Assembly (NCBI RefSeq): GCF_020164955.1
Contig: NZ_JAIUHG010000003.1
Location: forward strand, 62,001-126,000
Direction of reading: 5' to 3'
Source of the DNA: Mesorhizobium sp. CA8
Lineage (GTDB): Bacteria > Pseudomonadota > Alphaproteobacteria > Rhizobiales > Rhizobiaceae
DNA: 64,000 nt
Shown: positions 1 through 8,745 of the stretch, in pieces
Layout of the letters: each line of letters starts with the position of its first letter
How positions within the stretch are numbered: position 1 is the stretch's first letter
Translations under genes and position numbers: made by a program
The notes under the pieces: model-generated
What the model was told of the DNA's origin: nothing
The model's database searches: none
What the model saw: the letters and a program-made list of their open reading frames with translations, nothing else

Positions 1-14
1 GAAATTCAAATAAC

Positions 15-36
15 GATATAAAGAAGTCTTTATGTC
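15..36. promoter_or_regulatory. Palindromic operator-like site
   Basis: Two perfect 7-base arms, ATAAAGA and TCTTTAT, are separated by AG, and outside one mismatch the match continues for two more bases on each side. The size and symmetry suit a dimeric repressor. It resembles what I remember of ArsR-type (SahR-like) sites near methionine-cycle genes in alphaproteobacteria, but that is inference. The gene it would serve lies to the left of the window. I found no convincing gene between here and base 200. Confidence 0.4.
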
Positions 37-200
37 TAGTCAACGAGCTTGCAGTCGAGAGGGACCTCACGCCGCCGGCGTGATCTCGACCTCGATCTCG
101 GTGCGGGCGTTGGTCGGGTGGTGGACCGAGCAGGCGGTGACGACAAGCAGGGAGCTTCGACGACGAGCGTTCCGTCCGGCTGCGGCAGTGGTGCAGGTGA

Positions 201-1058
201 TCAAACAGAGCCTGACGGGAAGGACATTGCGGCCAGCTTCTGCGCGAAGCTTGCCGCCTCGTGTGCGTTGATGTCGGCGGCGCGGATCAGATTGTCGAAA
301 TGGCTGGTGAGGGTACGGATCGGCTGGGTGGCGTTCAACACCAGATACATGTCGCCGACATAGATCGCAGCGCGGTAGGGGCCGAAGATGGTGTAGGGGA
401 TCGAATAACGCATGCGGCCATCATAAAGGAACAGCCGGAAAGTCGGGTAAAGGTCGTCGAGCAGGGCTGACATGTGCAGCAATTGCTTGCGCCTTTCGGC
501 TTCCGGGAAACGGTCCCAGACACCCAGGCCGCGCGCGAAAATCTCCAGCGTGTGGCGCGGCATGCAGACCTCCATGTCGGTCTCCGGCCGCCTTGTATAG
601 TCGATGCGGTATTGCGTTTCGCCGGCCTGCGCCTCGCGGCTCTTGTTGGTGATGCCGGCTTCGTATTCGACCAGCGCCTCGGTGCGCAGAAGGTCAGGAA
701 TGCCCGCCGGCACGTAGCGGATTTTGGTGCCTGCCGCCTCGGCATGCCACTTGGCGAGCAAGGTGCGGTCGAAGCCGTCCGGCGCCTCCTCGATCTCGAG
801 GCTCTCTCTAATCTCGCCGGTGACGCCCTCGTCGTGGGAGAGGCCCAGCAGCCAGTCGAGCGACACCTTGAACTCGGCCGCGATGTTGAGAAGCGTCTCC
901 GCGCGCGGCAGGCGGGTCGAGGCGCCGGAAAGCAGTTGCGAAAGCGCCGAGCGGTCGATGCCGACCGCCGTCGCGAAGGCCGATTGGTTCAAATCGGAGC
1001 GTGTCAAGAGCAATTTCAGCCGCTCCCTGAACAGGGTCGAAAGATCGCGCTTGTCCAA
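201..1058 (-). CDS. XRE-family transcriptional regulator
   Basis: A 285-residue protein with an N-terminal Cro/C1 helix-turn-helix at about residues 8-70; the motifs SAFATAVGIDRSALSQLLSG and AETLLNIAAEFKVSLDWLLG are typical of the family. Residues 100-285 form a larger domain with no familiar motif. It probably senses a ligand or dimerises, but the signal cannot be read. The start is the first ATG after an AT-rich gap. It is divergent from the desaturase at 1287, and the 228-base space between them holds a strong palindrome at 1225-1244, so control of itself and the desaturase is plausible. Family call firm, target inferred. Confidence 0.85.
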   Translation of the reverse strand: MDKRDLSTLFRERLKLLLTRSDLNQSAFATAVGIDRSALSQLLSGASTRLPRAETLLNIAAEFKVSLDWLLGLSHDEGVTGEIRESLEIEEAPDGFDRTLLAKWHAEAAGTKIRYVPAGIPDLLRTEALVEYEAGITNKSREAQAGETQYRIDYTRRPETDMEVCMPRHTLEIFARGLGVWDRFPEAERRKQLLHMSALLDDLYPTFRLFLYDGRMRYSIPYTIFGPYRAAIYVGDMYLVLNATQPIRTLTSHFDNLIRAADINAHEAASFAQKLAAMSFPSGSV

Positions 1059-1224
1059 AACGCTGCTCCTGCTTCAGAGAGGATAAATTTGCGCCGGAGC
1101 CGGTCTAAACATGGCTCAGGCGGAAACGAATCCCCATGTTTGTTTACAATGTATAACATATGCGGCTAAAAATGCGCATTCGCAACAGTTTGTGCGCTTT
1201 CTCGCGTTGATGTAACAGCAGGCT

Positions 1225-1244
1225 CCTGACACAATGTTGTCAGG
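1225..1244. promoter_or_regulatory. 20-base palindrome in the xre/desaturase intergenic region
   Basis: CCTGACA and TGTCAGG form perfect 7-base arms around a 6-base spacer, about 60 bases upstream of the desaturase. The position between two divergent genes, one coding for an XRE regulator, makes it a natural operator candidate. The stem could instead form in RNA, but no U-rich tract follows, which argues against a terminator. Confidence 0.45.
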
Positions 1245-1286
1245 AATCGAATTGGTTCCGGCGACTGGAGGGCAGTGGTCGATAGC

Positions 1287-2309
1287 ATGGCAAGCATGAA
1301 TACCGGCATCAGCAAGAGACGCAGCAGTGCACCGGCAATCGAATGGCCGACGGTATTCCTCGCACTCTTCTGCTACGGCGCATGGTTCGCAATCGGCTTG
1401 TTGCTTTGGCCATCCTATCCCTTGATCGCTTTGATCGCGCTGGCGCTGATCCTGGCGCTCCAATCCTCGCTGATGCATGAGGTGCTGCATGGCCACCCGA
1501 CCCGCAGTGCCAGGATCAACGAAGCCTTTGTCTTCCTGCCGATCGGGCTTGTCTGGCCGTTCCGGCGTTTCAAGACCATCCACCTGCGCCACCATGCAGA
1601 CGAGCGGCTGACCGATCCGCTGGACGATCCCGAGAGCTATTACCAGGCGCTCTGGATGCATGAGGAACTGCCGCAGGCTATGAAGTTCCTGCTCAAGATC
1701 AACAACACCATGGTCGGCCGCCTCGTCCTCGGACCGTGGCTGTCGTCGGTCGGCTTCTTCATCGACGACGCCAGGCAGATCGCCGCCGGCGACCAGGCGA
1801 TCCGCAAGGCCTGGCTGCTGCATGCCATCGGCATTGCCGTCGTGGCGCCGATCGTCACCTTCGGCTTCTGCATCCCGCTCTGGCTCTATGTGCTGGTGCC
1901 GGTCTGGCTCGGACAGTCGCTGATTTCGGTGCGCACCTATGCCGAGCATCAGTGGTCCGAGCATCCGGAAGGGCGCACCATCATCGTCGAACGCTCGCCG
2001 CTGTCGTTCCTGTTCCTCAACAACAACCTGCATTTCGTGCATCACAAGAGCCCGACGGTTGCCTGGTACAGATTGCCCAAGCTGTTTCGCGACCGGCGCG
2101 AGGAATGGCTGCGGATGAACAACGGCTATGTCTATCCGAACTATCTGGCGCTGATAAAATCCTATGCCTTCAGCGCCAAGGAGCCGGTGATCCATCCGGT
2201 GCTGCGTCGCGCGCCGGAGCCGGGCCGCGCCTTCAAGCCGCGCGTCAGGGCTCGAAATGTCAGCGGGCTTGGCACGGCGCCGGTTCCGGCCGAGCCGCCG
2301 AAAGAGTAA
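1287..2309 (+). CDS. Membrane fatty acid desaturase family protein
   Basis: A 340-residue integral membrane di-iron protein. All three histidine boxes are visible: HEVLH at about residue 66, HLRHH at about 98 and HFVHH near 250. Hydrophobic stretches at about 20-60 and 170-215 place the active site on the cytoplasmic face, as in acyl-lipid desaturases and related hydroxylases. It would insert a double bond or hydroxyl into an acyl chain or a similar hydrophobic substrate. The exact substrate cannot be told. The start is uncertain: GTG at 1275 lies only two bases from a GGAGGG, while ATG 1287 lies fourteen bases from it. Divergent from the XRE gene. Confidence 0.82.
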   Translation: MASMNTGISKRRSSAPAIEWPTVFLALFCYGAWFAIGLLLWPSYPLIALIALALILALQSSLMHEVLHGHPTRSARINEAFVFLPIGLVWPFRRFKTIHLRHHADERLTDPLDDPESYYQALWMHEELPQAMKFLLKINNTMVGRLVLGPWLSSVGFFIDDARQIAAGDQAIRKAWLLHAIGIAVVAPIVTFGFCIPLWLYVLVPVWLGQSLISVRTYAEHQWSEHPEGRTIIVERSPLSFLFLNNNLHFVHHKSPTVAWYRLPKLFRDRREEWLRMNNGYVYPNYLALIKSYAFSAKEPVIHPVLRRAPEPGRAFKPRVRARNVSGLGTAPVPAEPPKE

Positions 2310-2386
2310 TTTCGACTTTTCGCGCCCGGCTTTTTCGCGGCGGAACGCAGGCGCCGAAGGTCGCCTGCCTTTGAAAGCTGTTCGAC

Positions 2387-3226
2387 ATGAACAAGTTCGT
2401 TGCGGCCCTGCCGATGTATGATTGGCCCGAAGCCCGGCGCGAGGTCGATGCGCAATGGGCGCGGCTGCGTGACGCCTTCCAGCAACGGGGCATCGATGCG
2501 CCGGAAACGATCGTGCGCCGCAATCGCGATCTGCCGCCGGTGCCTGGCGGCATCCACGATAAGGCCGGCATGGTGATCGCGCCCGATCCGGCGACGCTGC
2601 CTCCGGACGAGATCGATTTTCACCAGCTTTGGCTCAGTCCGGCGCTGCTCTTCGGGCAAACCTGTTGGGGACCGATGGAACTCGGCCTCGCCGGGCATGT
2701 GCAGGTGATTGCCCAGCCGAATTACGATGCGTTCGAGGGGGGACAGGGGGAACTCTATTCCAGCGCGCTGGTGATGGCCGCGGACGGCGGACCGCCGGTT
2801 GCCTCGCCGCAGGACGGCAAAGCCATCATCCCGATCGATCTTCTCCGCGGCAAGCGCTTCACTTTCAACAATCCGGATTCGATGTCTGGGCTGATCGCGC
2901 TGACGCGCGACCTGGAGGCGTTGGGAGAGAGCCTCGATATTTTCGCCTCGCGCAGCGAAAGTGGCGGCCACCGGTCGTCGATCATCGCCATCGCCGAGGG
3001 CAGGGCGGATGTTGCCGCAATCGACTGCCAAAGCTGGGCGCTGGCGCAACGTTTCGAGCCGGCTGCGAAAGCCGTGAAGGTCGTCAGCTGGACGGCGCGA
3101 CGCAAGGGCCTGCCCTATATCACCGCCAGAACGACGCCGGAAAAAACCATTGCCATGATGCGCGACGCTATCGCGGCCGTCGAAAGCGGCGCGTCAAAGC
3201 AGCCGCTCGTCCAGCTTGTAGGCTGA
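2387..3226 (+). CDS. PhnD-like phosphate/phosphonate-type binding protein, apparently cytoplasmic
   Basis: A 279-residue protein of the PhnD/PBP2 type. Typical traits are the pattern ALVMAAD..GG mid-protein, the segment LRGKRFTFNNPDSMSG at about 155-170 and the late AIAEGRADVAAIDCQSW. It starts directly with MNKFVAALPMYDWPEARRE and has no hydrophobic signal sequence, so it should not reach the periplasm. No permease or ATPase gene lies beside it. It may be a stand-alone small-molecule binder or a sensor. Its last 33 bases overlap the end of the convergent M24 gene. Family call good, ligand unknown. Confidence 0.75.
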   Translation: MNKFVAALPMYDWPEARREVDAQWARLRDAFQQRGIDAPETIVRRNRDLPPVPGGIHDKAGMVIAPDPATLPPDEIDFHQLWLSPALLFGQTCWGPMELGLAGHVQVIAQPNYDAFEGGQGELYSSALVMAADGGPPVASPQDGKAIIPIDLLRGKRFTFNNPDSMSGLIALTRDLEALGESLDIFASRSESGGHRSSIIAIAEGRADVAAIDCQSWALAQRFEPAAKAVKVVSWTARRKGLPYITARTTPEKTIAMMRDAIAAVESGASKQPLVQLVG

Positions 3227-4534
3227 AAGCTTCTCGTTTCCGGTTGCGGTGATCAGGATCTGTTCCTCGATCTTGACGCCTTCATGCCCGCCAAGCCTGC
3301 CGATATAGCTTTCGACGCAGAGCACCATGCCTGGTTCGAGCACGCCGTCCGGTGTGTCGTCGGTCCAATCGCCGGCATGCGGCAGCGTCGGATATTCATC
3401 GGCCAGGCCGACGCCATGGTAGAGCACGCCGTAGCGCGTGGGGTAGCAATCGTCCGGCGGCACCGCCGAGCGCTCGACAAGATCGCGAAAGGAGATGCCC
3501 GGCCGCATCAGATCGGTGTTATGGGCGATCTGATCGGCAGCGATACGGAAGAGATCGCACTGTTCCTTCGACGGCTGCATGTCGCCGCAAAGCCATGTGC
3601 GCGAGAGATCGGCGCAGAAACCATAAGGGCCGATCAGGTCCGTGTCGAAGGCGACGAGGTCGCCATTCTCGATGACGCGCGAGGAGCATTCCTGGAACCA
3701 GGGATTGGTGCGCGGGCCGGACGACAGAAGCCGCGTTTCAATCCATTCGCCGCCACGCGCGATGTTGCCGCGATGCAGTTGCGCCCAGAGCTCGTTTTCG
3801 GAGATGCCGGGCTTGAGTACCGCTTCCATTTCGCCCATCGCCGCCTCGCAGGCGACGATGGCGCGGCGCATGGCGAGGATTTCGCCCGGGGATTTGATAA
3901 GGCGAGCATTCTCCATCACCGCTTCGCCATTGCCGACGGAAATGCCGCGGCGGGCGAGTTCCTGGACGCCTTCGGAATCGATGTGGTCGACGGCGATGCG
4001 GCGATTGCCGCCGCCGTGCTCGGCTACGAGCTCGGCGATGCCGGCGCCCCAGCGCCGGACCTTCTGCTCGGTGAGCTCGCCGCTATAGAGGTATATCCAC
4101 GACACCGCCGGGCGCACCTCGTCGACGACACCCGAATGGTCGGACAGGTGCTCGCAGGAGAAGTAGTCGAAGAGCACCACAGGGCCCTCGGTGGCGACGA
4201 AACAGTGGCGTGTCGGGTTGTGCGCGACCCAGAGCTGCATGTTGGTCGAGTCCGTCGCATAGCGGATGTTGATGGGGTCATAGAGCAGGGCGCCTGCATA
4301 GTCGCGGCGCTTCAGCTCGGCGCGAATGCGCTCCAGCCGGTATCTGCGCATGGCGGGCAGGTCGGGCGCGGCGATGCCTGCCGCCTCCCATTCCGCCTCG
4401 GCTGTCGCGCCATAACCCAGCACATGCTGGCTGAGCGAGGCCGCTTTCTCACGGGAGGCCTCGCGCAACGCTTCGACGGACCCGGGTTCGAAGGGCATGA
4501 TCTTGCGATGGCGGCCAAAGCCTAGCTTGTCCAT
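3194..4534 (-). CDS. dddP: M24-fold protein, DddP-like (candidate DMSP lyase)
   Basis: A 446-residue protein with the creatinase-like N-domain and the pita-bread C-domain of M24 metallopeptidases. It resembles the DMSP lyase DddP closely: motifs DPINIRYATDSTNMQLW (86-102), GGEWIETRLLSSGPRTNPWF (261-280) and YGVLYHGVGLADE (368-380). Every DddP catalytic position I recall is present, shifted by two: metal ligands D297, D299, D309, H373, E408 and E423, plus Y368 and D379. DddP cleaves dimethylsulfoniopropionate to dimethyl sulfide and acrylate. The start at 4534 follows a G-rich Shine-Dalgarno sequence; upstream codons are not in M24 style. It lies 16 bases after the GT39 gene on the same strand. 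A related peptidase or an onium lyase with another substrate remains possible. Confidence 0.75.
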   Translation of the reverse strand: MDKLGFGRHRKIMPFEPGSVEALREASREKAASLSQHVLGYGATAEAEWEAAGIAAPDLPAMRRYRLERIRAELKRRDYAGALLYDPINIRYATDSTNMQLWVAHNPTRHCFVATEGPVVLFDYFSCEHLSDHSGVVDEVRPAVSWIYLYSGELTEQKVRRWGAGIAELVAEHGGGNRRIAVDHIDSEGVQELARRGISVGNGEAVMENARLIKSPGEILAMRRAIVACEAAMGEMEAVLKPGISENELWAQLHRGNIARGGEWIETRLLSSGPRTNPWFQECSSRVIENGDLVAFDTDLIGPYGFCADLSRTWLCGDMQPSKEQCDLFRIAADQIAHNTDLMRPGISFRDLVERSAVPPDDCYPTRYGVLYHGVGLADEYPTLPHAGDWTDDTPDGVLEPGMVLCVESYIGRLGGHEGVKIEEQILITATGNEKLSAYKLDERLL

Positions 4535-4550
4535 TCGTCCCCCCTGAAGC

Positions 4551-6110
4551 TTACTGCGCGGTCTTCTTGAGCAGTTTGGTGATCGTGACCTTGCGCGGCG
4601 GGAAGCCGAGTGCCTGCGGCACCTCGATCGTGCGATGGACAGTGTCCATTGTGTAGCCGGCCTTCGCCATCTCTTCGAAGACATCCGAGGACGATTCCCT
4701 GTCGTCTGTAAGGACAAGCACAGCCGGCTCGCGGATCGACCGGGCGAAGTCCGGTATCTCGTCATCGAGCACGATCAGATCGGCATCGACCAGGCGCAGA
4801 TTGCCGATCCAGAACCAGCTAGAGACCACGGTCTTGACCGGCCCATCGGCGTTGATCTGGTCGTAAAGCGACCGGTAGTCCATCCGCACGATGCTGCCGC
4901 GGCTGTCGCCGCCATTCACGTGCATGTACCAGCTTACGGGTAGCGCAAGAAGGGCGAGAATCGCGCCGACGAAGACAATGGTACTTTGCGTTTTTCCGCC
5001 CCTCTGCCCGATGGCATCGAAGCGCATGGCCAGGGCTGCGGGCAGCAGGACGAACACGGGCAGGACCCACCGATCGCGAAACTGCGTGATGCCGCCCGCC
5101 AGAACAACCACCAGCGTGATGAGCAATGCCAAGGCGATCGTGCGCCACAGCAGCTTGTCGGGCCACCGCACCGGCTGCGGCGTTGTTGCGGCTTTCCGTG
5201 CCGCGAGGAAAAGGGCCACGGCAATGATAATAGCCGGCAGGCCCGCGAAATTGAGCATCGCGTTGCCCAGCCCGCGCAGGGCGAGCACTGTGGTCTCCAC
5301 CAGCCCATCGCCGTTGCCGGCGCCGAAGCCGCCACTGTGCGCCAGGAAGTCATCCGGGTGCGTGATGTTCCAGTGAAGCGTCGGCAGGCAGGCGAGGATC
5401 GCTACGGCCAGGCTGATTGCGAAACGTCGGTCGAAGATCGCCTCACGCGTTTCGCGAAGCGAGAGAGATGCCAGGAACAGAGCGGCAAGGAAGATGACGA
5501 TATTGTATTTCGACAGCATCGCGGCCGCCGTCGCCAGGCCGAAAAACGCGTAAGCGACGGCCGAGCGCCGTTTCTCCACCTCGACCAACGCCAGAAGCAG
5601 CACCGAAGTGAAACAGAATATTGCGACCGAGTGGGTAAGGGCGTGCTGCATCTCCCAGAAGATCTGGGGAAACAGAAGCAATCCGAACATGCCGGCGGCA
5701 CCGGCGCGGTTCGAGTAGCCAAGGCGACGTATGGCGGTGAAATAGGCGGCCAGTCCCGCGGCCAGCAAGCCGTATTTGACGATCTTGAGGGCAAGGACAC
5801 TGGTTCCGGCCACCGAGGCCGCAAGCATCGCCAGCCAGGTGTATAGAGGCGGCTGCGAGCTGCCGTAGCCGGCAGCAAGAAAGCGCATTTCCATCAGCTG
5901 CTCGGAATCGTCGACGCCGACGCCCGTGCCCGCAATGTGAGACAACAGCGCCATCACTGCGATCTGGAGCAGGCAATAGACGAGGACCGACGCGATCGCG
6001 GCGCTGAATGGACCGACCCGTCCATTGCAGAGCCAATCGGTCCATTTCTCTAGCTGCTGCAAGGGGGTGGTCTTCTCATGCTGATGCGCCGGTAGCGGGG
6101 CATCGACCAT
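4551..6110 (-). CDS. GT39/PMT-type polytopic membrane glycosyltransferase
   Basis: A 519-residue protein with about ten to twelve hydrophobic segments. The first large loop carries the acidic DDSEQ and then GYGSSQPPLYTW, the layout of ArnT/PMT_2 glycosyltransferases that use polyprenyl-phosphate sugars. A soluble C-terminal part from about residue 415 ends in KLLKKTAQ. It would transfer a sugar to lipid or protein on the periplasmic side; donor and acceptor are unknown. It sits 37 bases after the flavoprotein gene and 16 bases before the DddP-like gene on the same strand, so co-transcription is likely although the functional link is unclear. ATG 6110 was chosen because homology-like sequence begins just after it. 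Confidence 0.8.
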   Translation of the reverse strand: MVDAPLPAHQHEKTTPLQQLEKWTDWLCNGRVGPFSAAIASVLVYCLLQIAVMALLSHIAGTGVGVDDSEQLMEMRFLAAGYGSSQPPLYTWLAMLAASVAGTSVLALKIVKYGLLAAGLAAYFTAIRRLGYSNRAGAAGMFGLLLFPQIFWEMQHALTHSVAIFCFTSVLLLALVEVEKRRSAVAYAFFGLATAAAMLSKYNIVIFLAALFLASLSLRETREAIFDRRFAISLAVAILACLPTLHWNITHPDDFLAHSGGFGAGNGDGLVETTVLALRGLGNAMLNFAGLPAIIIAVALFLAARKAATTPQPVRWPDKLLWRTIALALLITLVVVLAGGITQFRDRWVLPVFVLLPAALAMRFDAIGQRGGKTQSTIVFVGAILALLALPVSWYMHVNGGDSRGSIVRMDYRSLYDQINADGPVKTVVSSWFWIGNLRLVDADLIVLDDEIPDFARSIREPAVLVLTDDRESSSDVFEEMAKAGYTMDTVHRTIEVPQALGFPPRKVTITKLLKKTAQ

Positions 6111-6147
6111 GCCACAGCAACCGGCGCGATCCAACGAATCCGGGTGG

Positions 6148-8730
6148 TCAGGTCCGCATCTTCTCGCCGCTCGGGTCAAAGGGCGGCTCGATATTGATGC
6201 GGGCCGGGCGGCGGTGGCCGAGAATCTCGATCTCGAACAGGCCGGCGCTTTCGTCCTCGGCAAGGGCGGCTGGCACATAGCCCTGCGCCATCGACTTCTG
6301 CACGTAATGCGCATAGCCGCCTGAGGTCACCCAACCGACGACGCGCCATTCGCCATCGACGATGCCGCGCACGGCGGAAGCGCCTTCAGCGGCTTTCGAT
6401 CCGCGCACTTCCTTGCCCGCCGCGTCGAAGCGCGGCGCGCCATAGCCATGCGGCTGCTCGACCGTGCCGTAGTCCTTGCTGACCTTGGCCCAGATCGGCT
6501 CGTCGCCCATAACGTCGGCATCGGCAGCGTCGACGATGAACGAAACGCGGCGCAGCTTCGGCCCTTGCGCCTGCTCCCTGGCGGACGCCTCGCGGCCGAT
6601 GAAGTCGTTCTTCTCCAGCTTGATGAAGCGATCCATCGAGCCTTCGAACGGTCCGTAGATGGGCCGCAACTCGCGGAACCAGGTCGGGAAGTTCTTCTCC
6701 AGGCGCATGGAGAGCAGCGCGCGCATGCCGAAATCGACGATGCCGAACTCCGCGCCGGCTTCCTTGATCGCCTTGTAGACGAGGCGCTGATAGGCCGGCG
6801 CCATCCAGATCTCGTAGCCGAGGTCACCGGTATAGGTGATGCGGTTGACCATGCAGGGCGCGCCGCCGACCGCCATCTCGCGGAAGTCCATGAAACGGAA
6901 GGCCTTGGTCGAGACGTCGACATCGACCAGCTTCTGCAAGAGATCACGCGATTTCGGCCCGGCGATGGAGAGACCGACCAGCGTCTGGTCGAAGCGGTGG
7001 ATGCGCACCGAGCCGTCCTTCGGCAGGTGCTTCTCGAACCAGCGCATATGATACTTCTGCGCGGCCGACGAGCCCCAGATCATGAAGCGGTCTTCTCCAT
7101 TCCTTGGGCCGGCGTTGGCGATGGTGAAGTCGCCGATCAGCTTGCCGAACTCGTTGACCATCGGGGTCAGCGCGATGCGGCCAACTTTAGGCATGCGGTT
7201 GGTCATCAGCCGGTTGAGGAAATCCTCCGCGCCCGGGCCGGAGACCTCGTATTTGGCGAAGTTGGCGATCTCGGTGACGCCGACCTTCTCGCGCGTGGCG
7301 CGCACTTCCTCGCCGATCGGGCCGAAATCGTTGGAGCGGTGGAAGGAGACGATGTCCTTCGGCTCCGTGCCCTTCGGCGCGAACCAGAGCGGCGTCTCGA
7401 GGCCCCACGAATCGCCCATGACGGCGTTGTTGGCGAGCATGGTGTCGTAGAGTGGTGTCGTCTGCGCCGGACGGGCGGCGGGCAGTTCTTCGTTCGGGAA
7501 GCGGATCGAGAAGCGCCGCGAATAGTTCTCGCGCACCTTGGCGTTGGTGTAGCGCAGCGTCGCCCATTCGCCGAAGCGGGCGACATCCATTCCCCAGACG
7601 TCGAAGCCCGGATCGCCATAAACCATCCAGTTGGAGAGCGCGAGACCGACGCCGCCGCCTTGGCTGAAGCCGGCCATGACGGCGCAGGCGCACCAGAAAT
7701 TGGTCAGGCCCTGCACCGGGCCGACCAGCGGGTTGCCGTCGAGCGCAAAGGTGAAGGGGCCGTTGATGATCTGCTTGATGCCGGCCTTCTCGATGCCGGG
7801 AAAATGCTTGAAGCCGATCTCCAGCGACGGCGCGATGCGGTCGATGTCGGGCTGCAGCAACTCATGGCCGAAATCCCACGGCGTGTTGACCGGCGACCAC
7901 GGCTTGCAGGCTTTCTCATAGGTGCCAAGCAGGACGCCGTTGCGCTCCTGGCGCGTGTAGATCTCGCCCTTGAAGTCGAGCACACCGATCATCTCGCGGC
8001 CGGTCGACTTGTTGAATTCCTCGACCTCCGGCATCGGCTCGGTGAGCAGGTACATATGCTCCATGGCCAGCACCGGCAGCTCGACGCCGACCATGCGGCC
8101 GATCTCGCGCGCCCACAGGCCGCCGCAATTGACGACATGCTCGGCATGGACCGTGCCCTGCTCGGTGACCACGTTCCAGGTGCCATCCGGCTGCTGCGTC
8201 AGGTCGACGACGCGGTTGCGCAGCACGATCTCGGCGCCGAGCTTCTTGGCCGCCTTGGAATAGGCGATGGTGGTGCCGGACGGATCGAGATGTCCTTCGA
8301 CCGGATCCCACATGGCGCCGACGAAGTTCTTCTCGTCCATCAGCGGAAACATCGCCTTGGCTTCCGAAGGCGTGATCAGCTCGGTGTCCATGCCGAGATA
8401 ACGGCCCTTGGCGTGAGCCAGCCGCAGGAAGTCCATGCGCTCCGGCGTGTCGGCCATCATGACGCCGCCGGTCAGATGCAGCGAGCAGGGTTGGCCCGAC
8501 AGTTCCTCGATTTCCTTGTAGAGCTGGACCGTATAGGCCTGCAGCTTGGCGACGTTAGGGTCGCCGTTCAGCGTATGGAAGCCGCCCGCCGCATGCCAGG
8601 ACGAGCCGGAGGTCAGCTCCGAGCGCTCGATCAGCATGATGTCGGTCCAGCCAGCCTTGGCGAGGTGATAGAGCACCGAACAGCCGACGACGCCGCCGCC
8701 GATGACAACCGCTTTTACGTGGGATTTCAT
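6148..8730 (-). CDS. FAD-dependent dimethylglycine/sarcosine dehydrogenase family protein with GcvT domain
   Basis: An 860-residue protein. The N-terminal half is a D-amino-acid-oxidase-type flavin domain with the dinucleotide motif VVIGGGVVGCSVLYHLAKAG (8-27) and SGSSWHAAG, whose histidine matches the one that binds FAD covalently in dimethylglycine dehydrogenase. The second half (about 430-860) is a GcvT-type aminomethyltransferase domain that hands the released one-carbon unit to tetrahydrofolate. It should oxidatively demethylate a methylated amine such as dimethylglycine or sarcosine. The same GcvT fold is used by the DMSP demethylase DmdA, so a related onium substrate cannot be excluded. 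It is followed closely by the GT39 and DddP-like genes. Confidence 0.88.
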   Translation of the reverse strand: MKSHVKAVVIGGGVVGCSVLYHLAKAGWTDIMLIERSELTSGSSWHAAGGFHTLNGDPNVAKLQAYTVQLYKEIEELSGQPCSLHLTGGVMMADTPERMDFLRLAHAKGRYLGMDTELITPSEAKAMFPLMDEKNFVGAMWDPVEGHLDPSGTTIAYSKAAKKLGAEIVLRNRVVDLTQQPDGTWNVVTEQGTVHAEHVVNCGGLWAREIGRMVGVELPVLAMEHMYLLTEPMPEVEEFNKSTGREMIGVLDFKGEIYTRQERNGVLLGTYEKACKPWSPVNTPWDFGHELLQPDIDRIAPSLEIGFKHFPGIEKAGIKQIINGPFTFALDGNPLVGPVQGLTNFWCACAVMAGFSQGGGVGLALSNWMVYGDPGFDVWGMDVARFGEWATLRYTNAKVRENYSRRFSIRFPNEELPAARPAQTTPLYDTMLANNAVMGDSWGLETPLWFAPKGTEPKDIVSFHRSNDFGPIGEEVRATREKVGVTEIANFAKYEVSGPGAEDFLNRLMTNRMPKVGRIALTPMVNEFGKLIGDFTIANAGPRNGEDRFMIWGSSAAQKYHMRWFEKHLPKDGSVRIHRFDQTLVGLSIAGPKSRDLLQKLVDVDVSTKAFRFMDFREMAVGGAPCMVNRITYTGDLGYEIWMAPAYQRLVYKAIKEAGAEFGIVDFGMRALLSMRLEKNFPTWFRELRPIYGPFEGSMDRFIKLEKNDFIGREASAREQAQGPKLRRVSFIVDAADADVMGDEPIWAKVSKDYGTVEQPHGYGAPRFDAAGKEVRGSKAAEGASAVRGIVDGEWRVVGWVTSGGYAHYVQKSMAQGYVPAALAEDESAGLFEIEILGHRRPARINIEPPFDPSGEKMRT

Positions 8731-8745
8731 GCAGATAGGTCCGTT

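Noticed and set aside
60..200. A possible gene end on the minus strand reading NARTEIEVEITPAA
   Set aside because: It looks a little like a protein C-terminus, but no start or continuous frame supports it between this point and the XRE gene.
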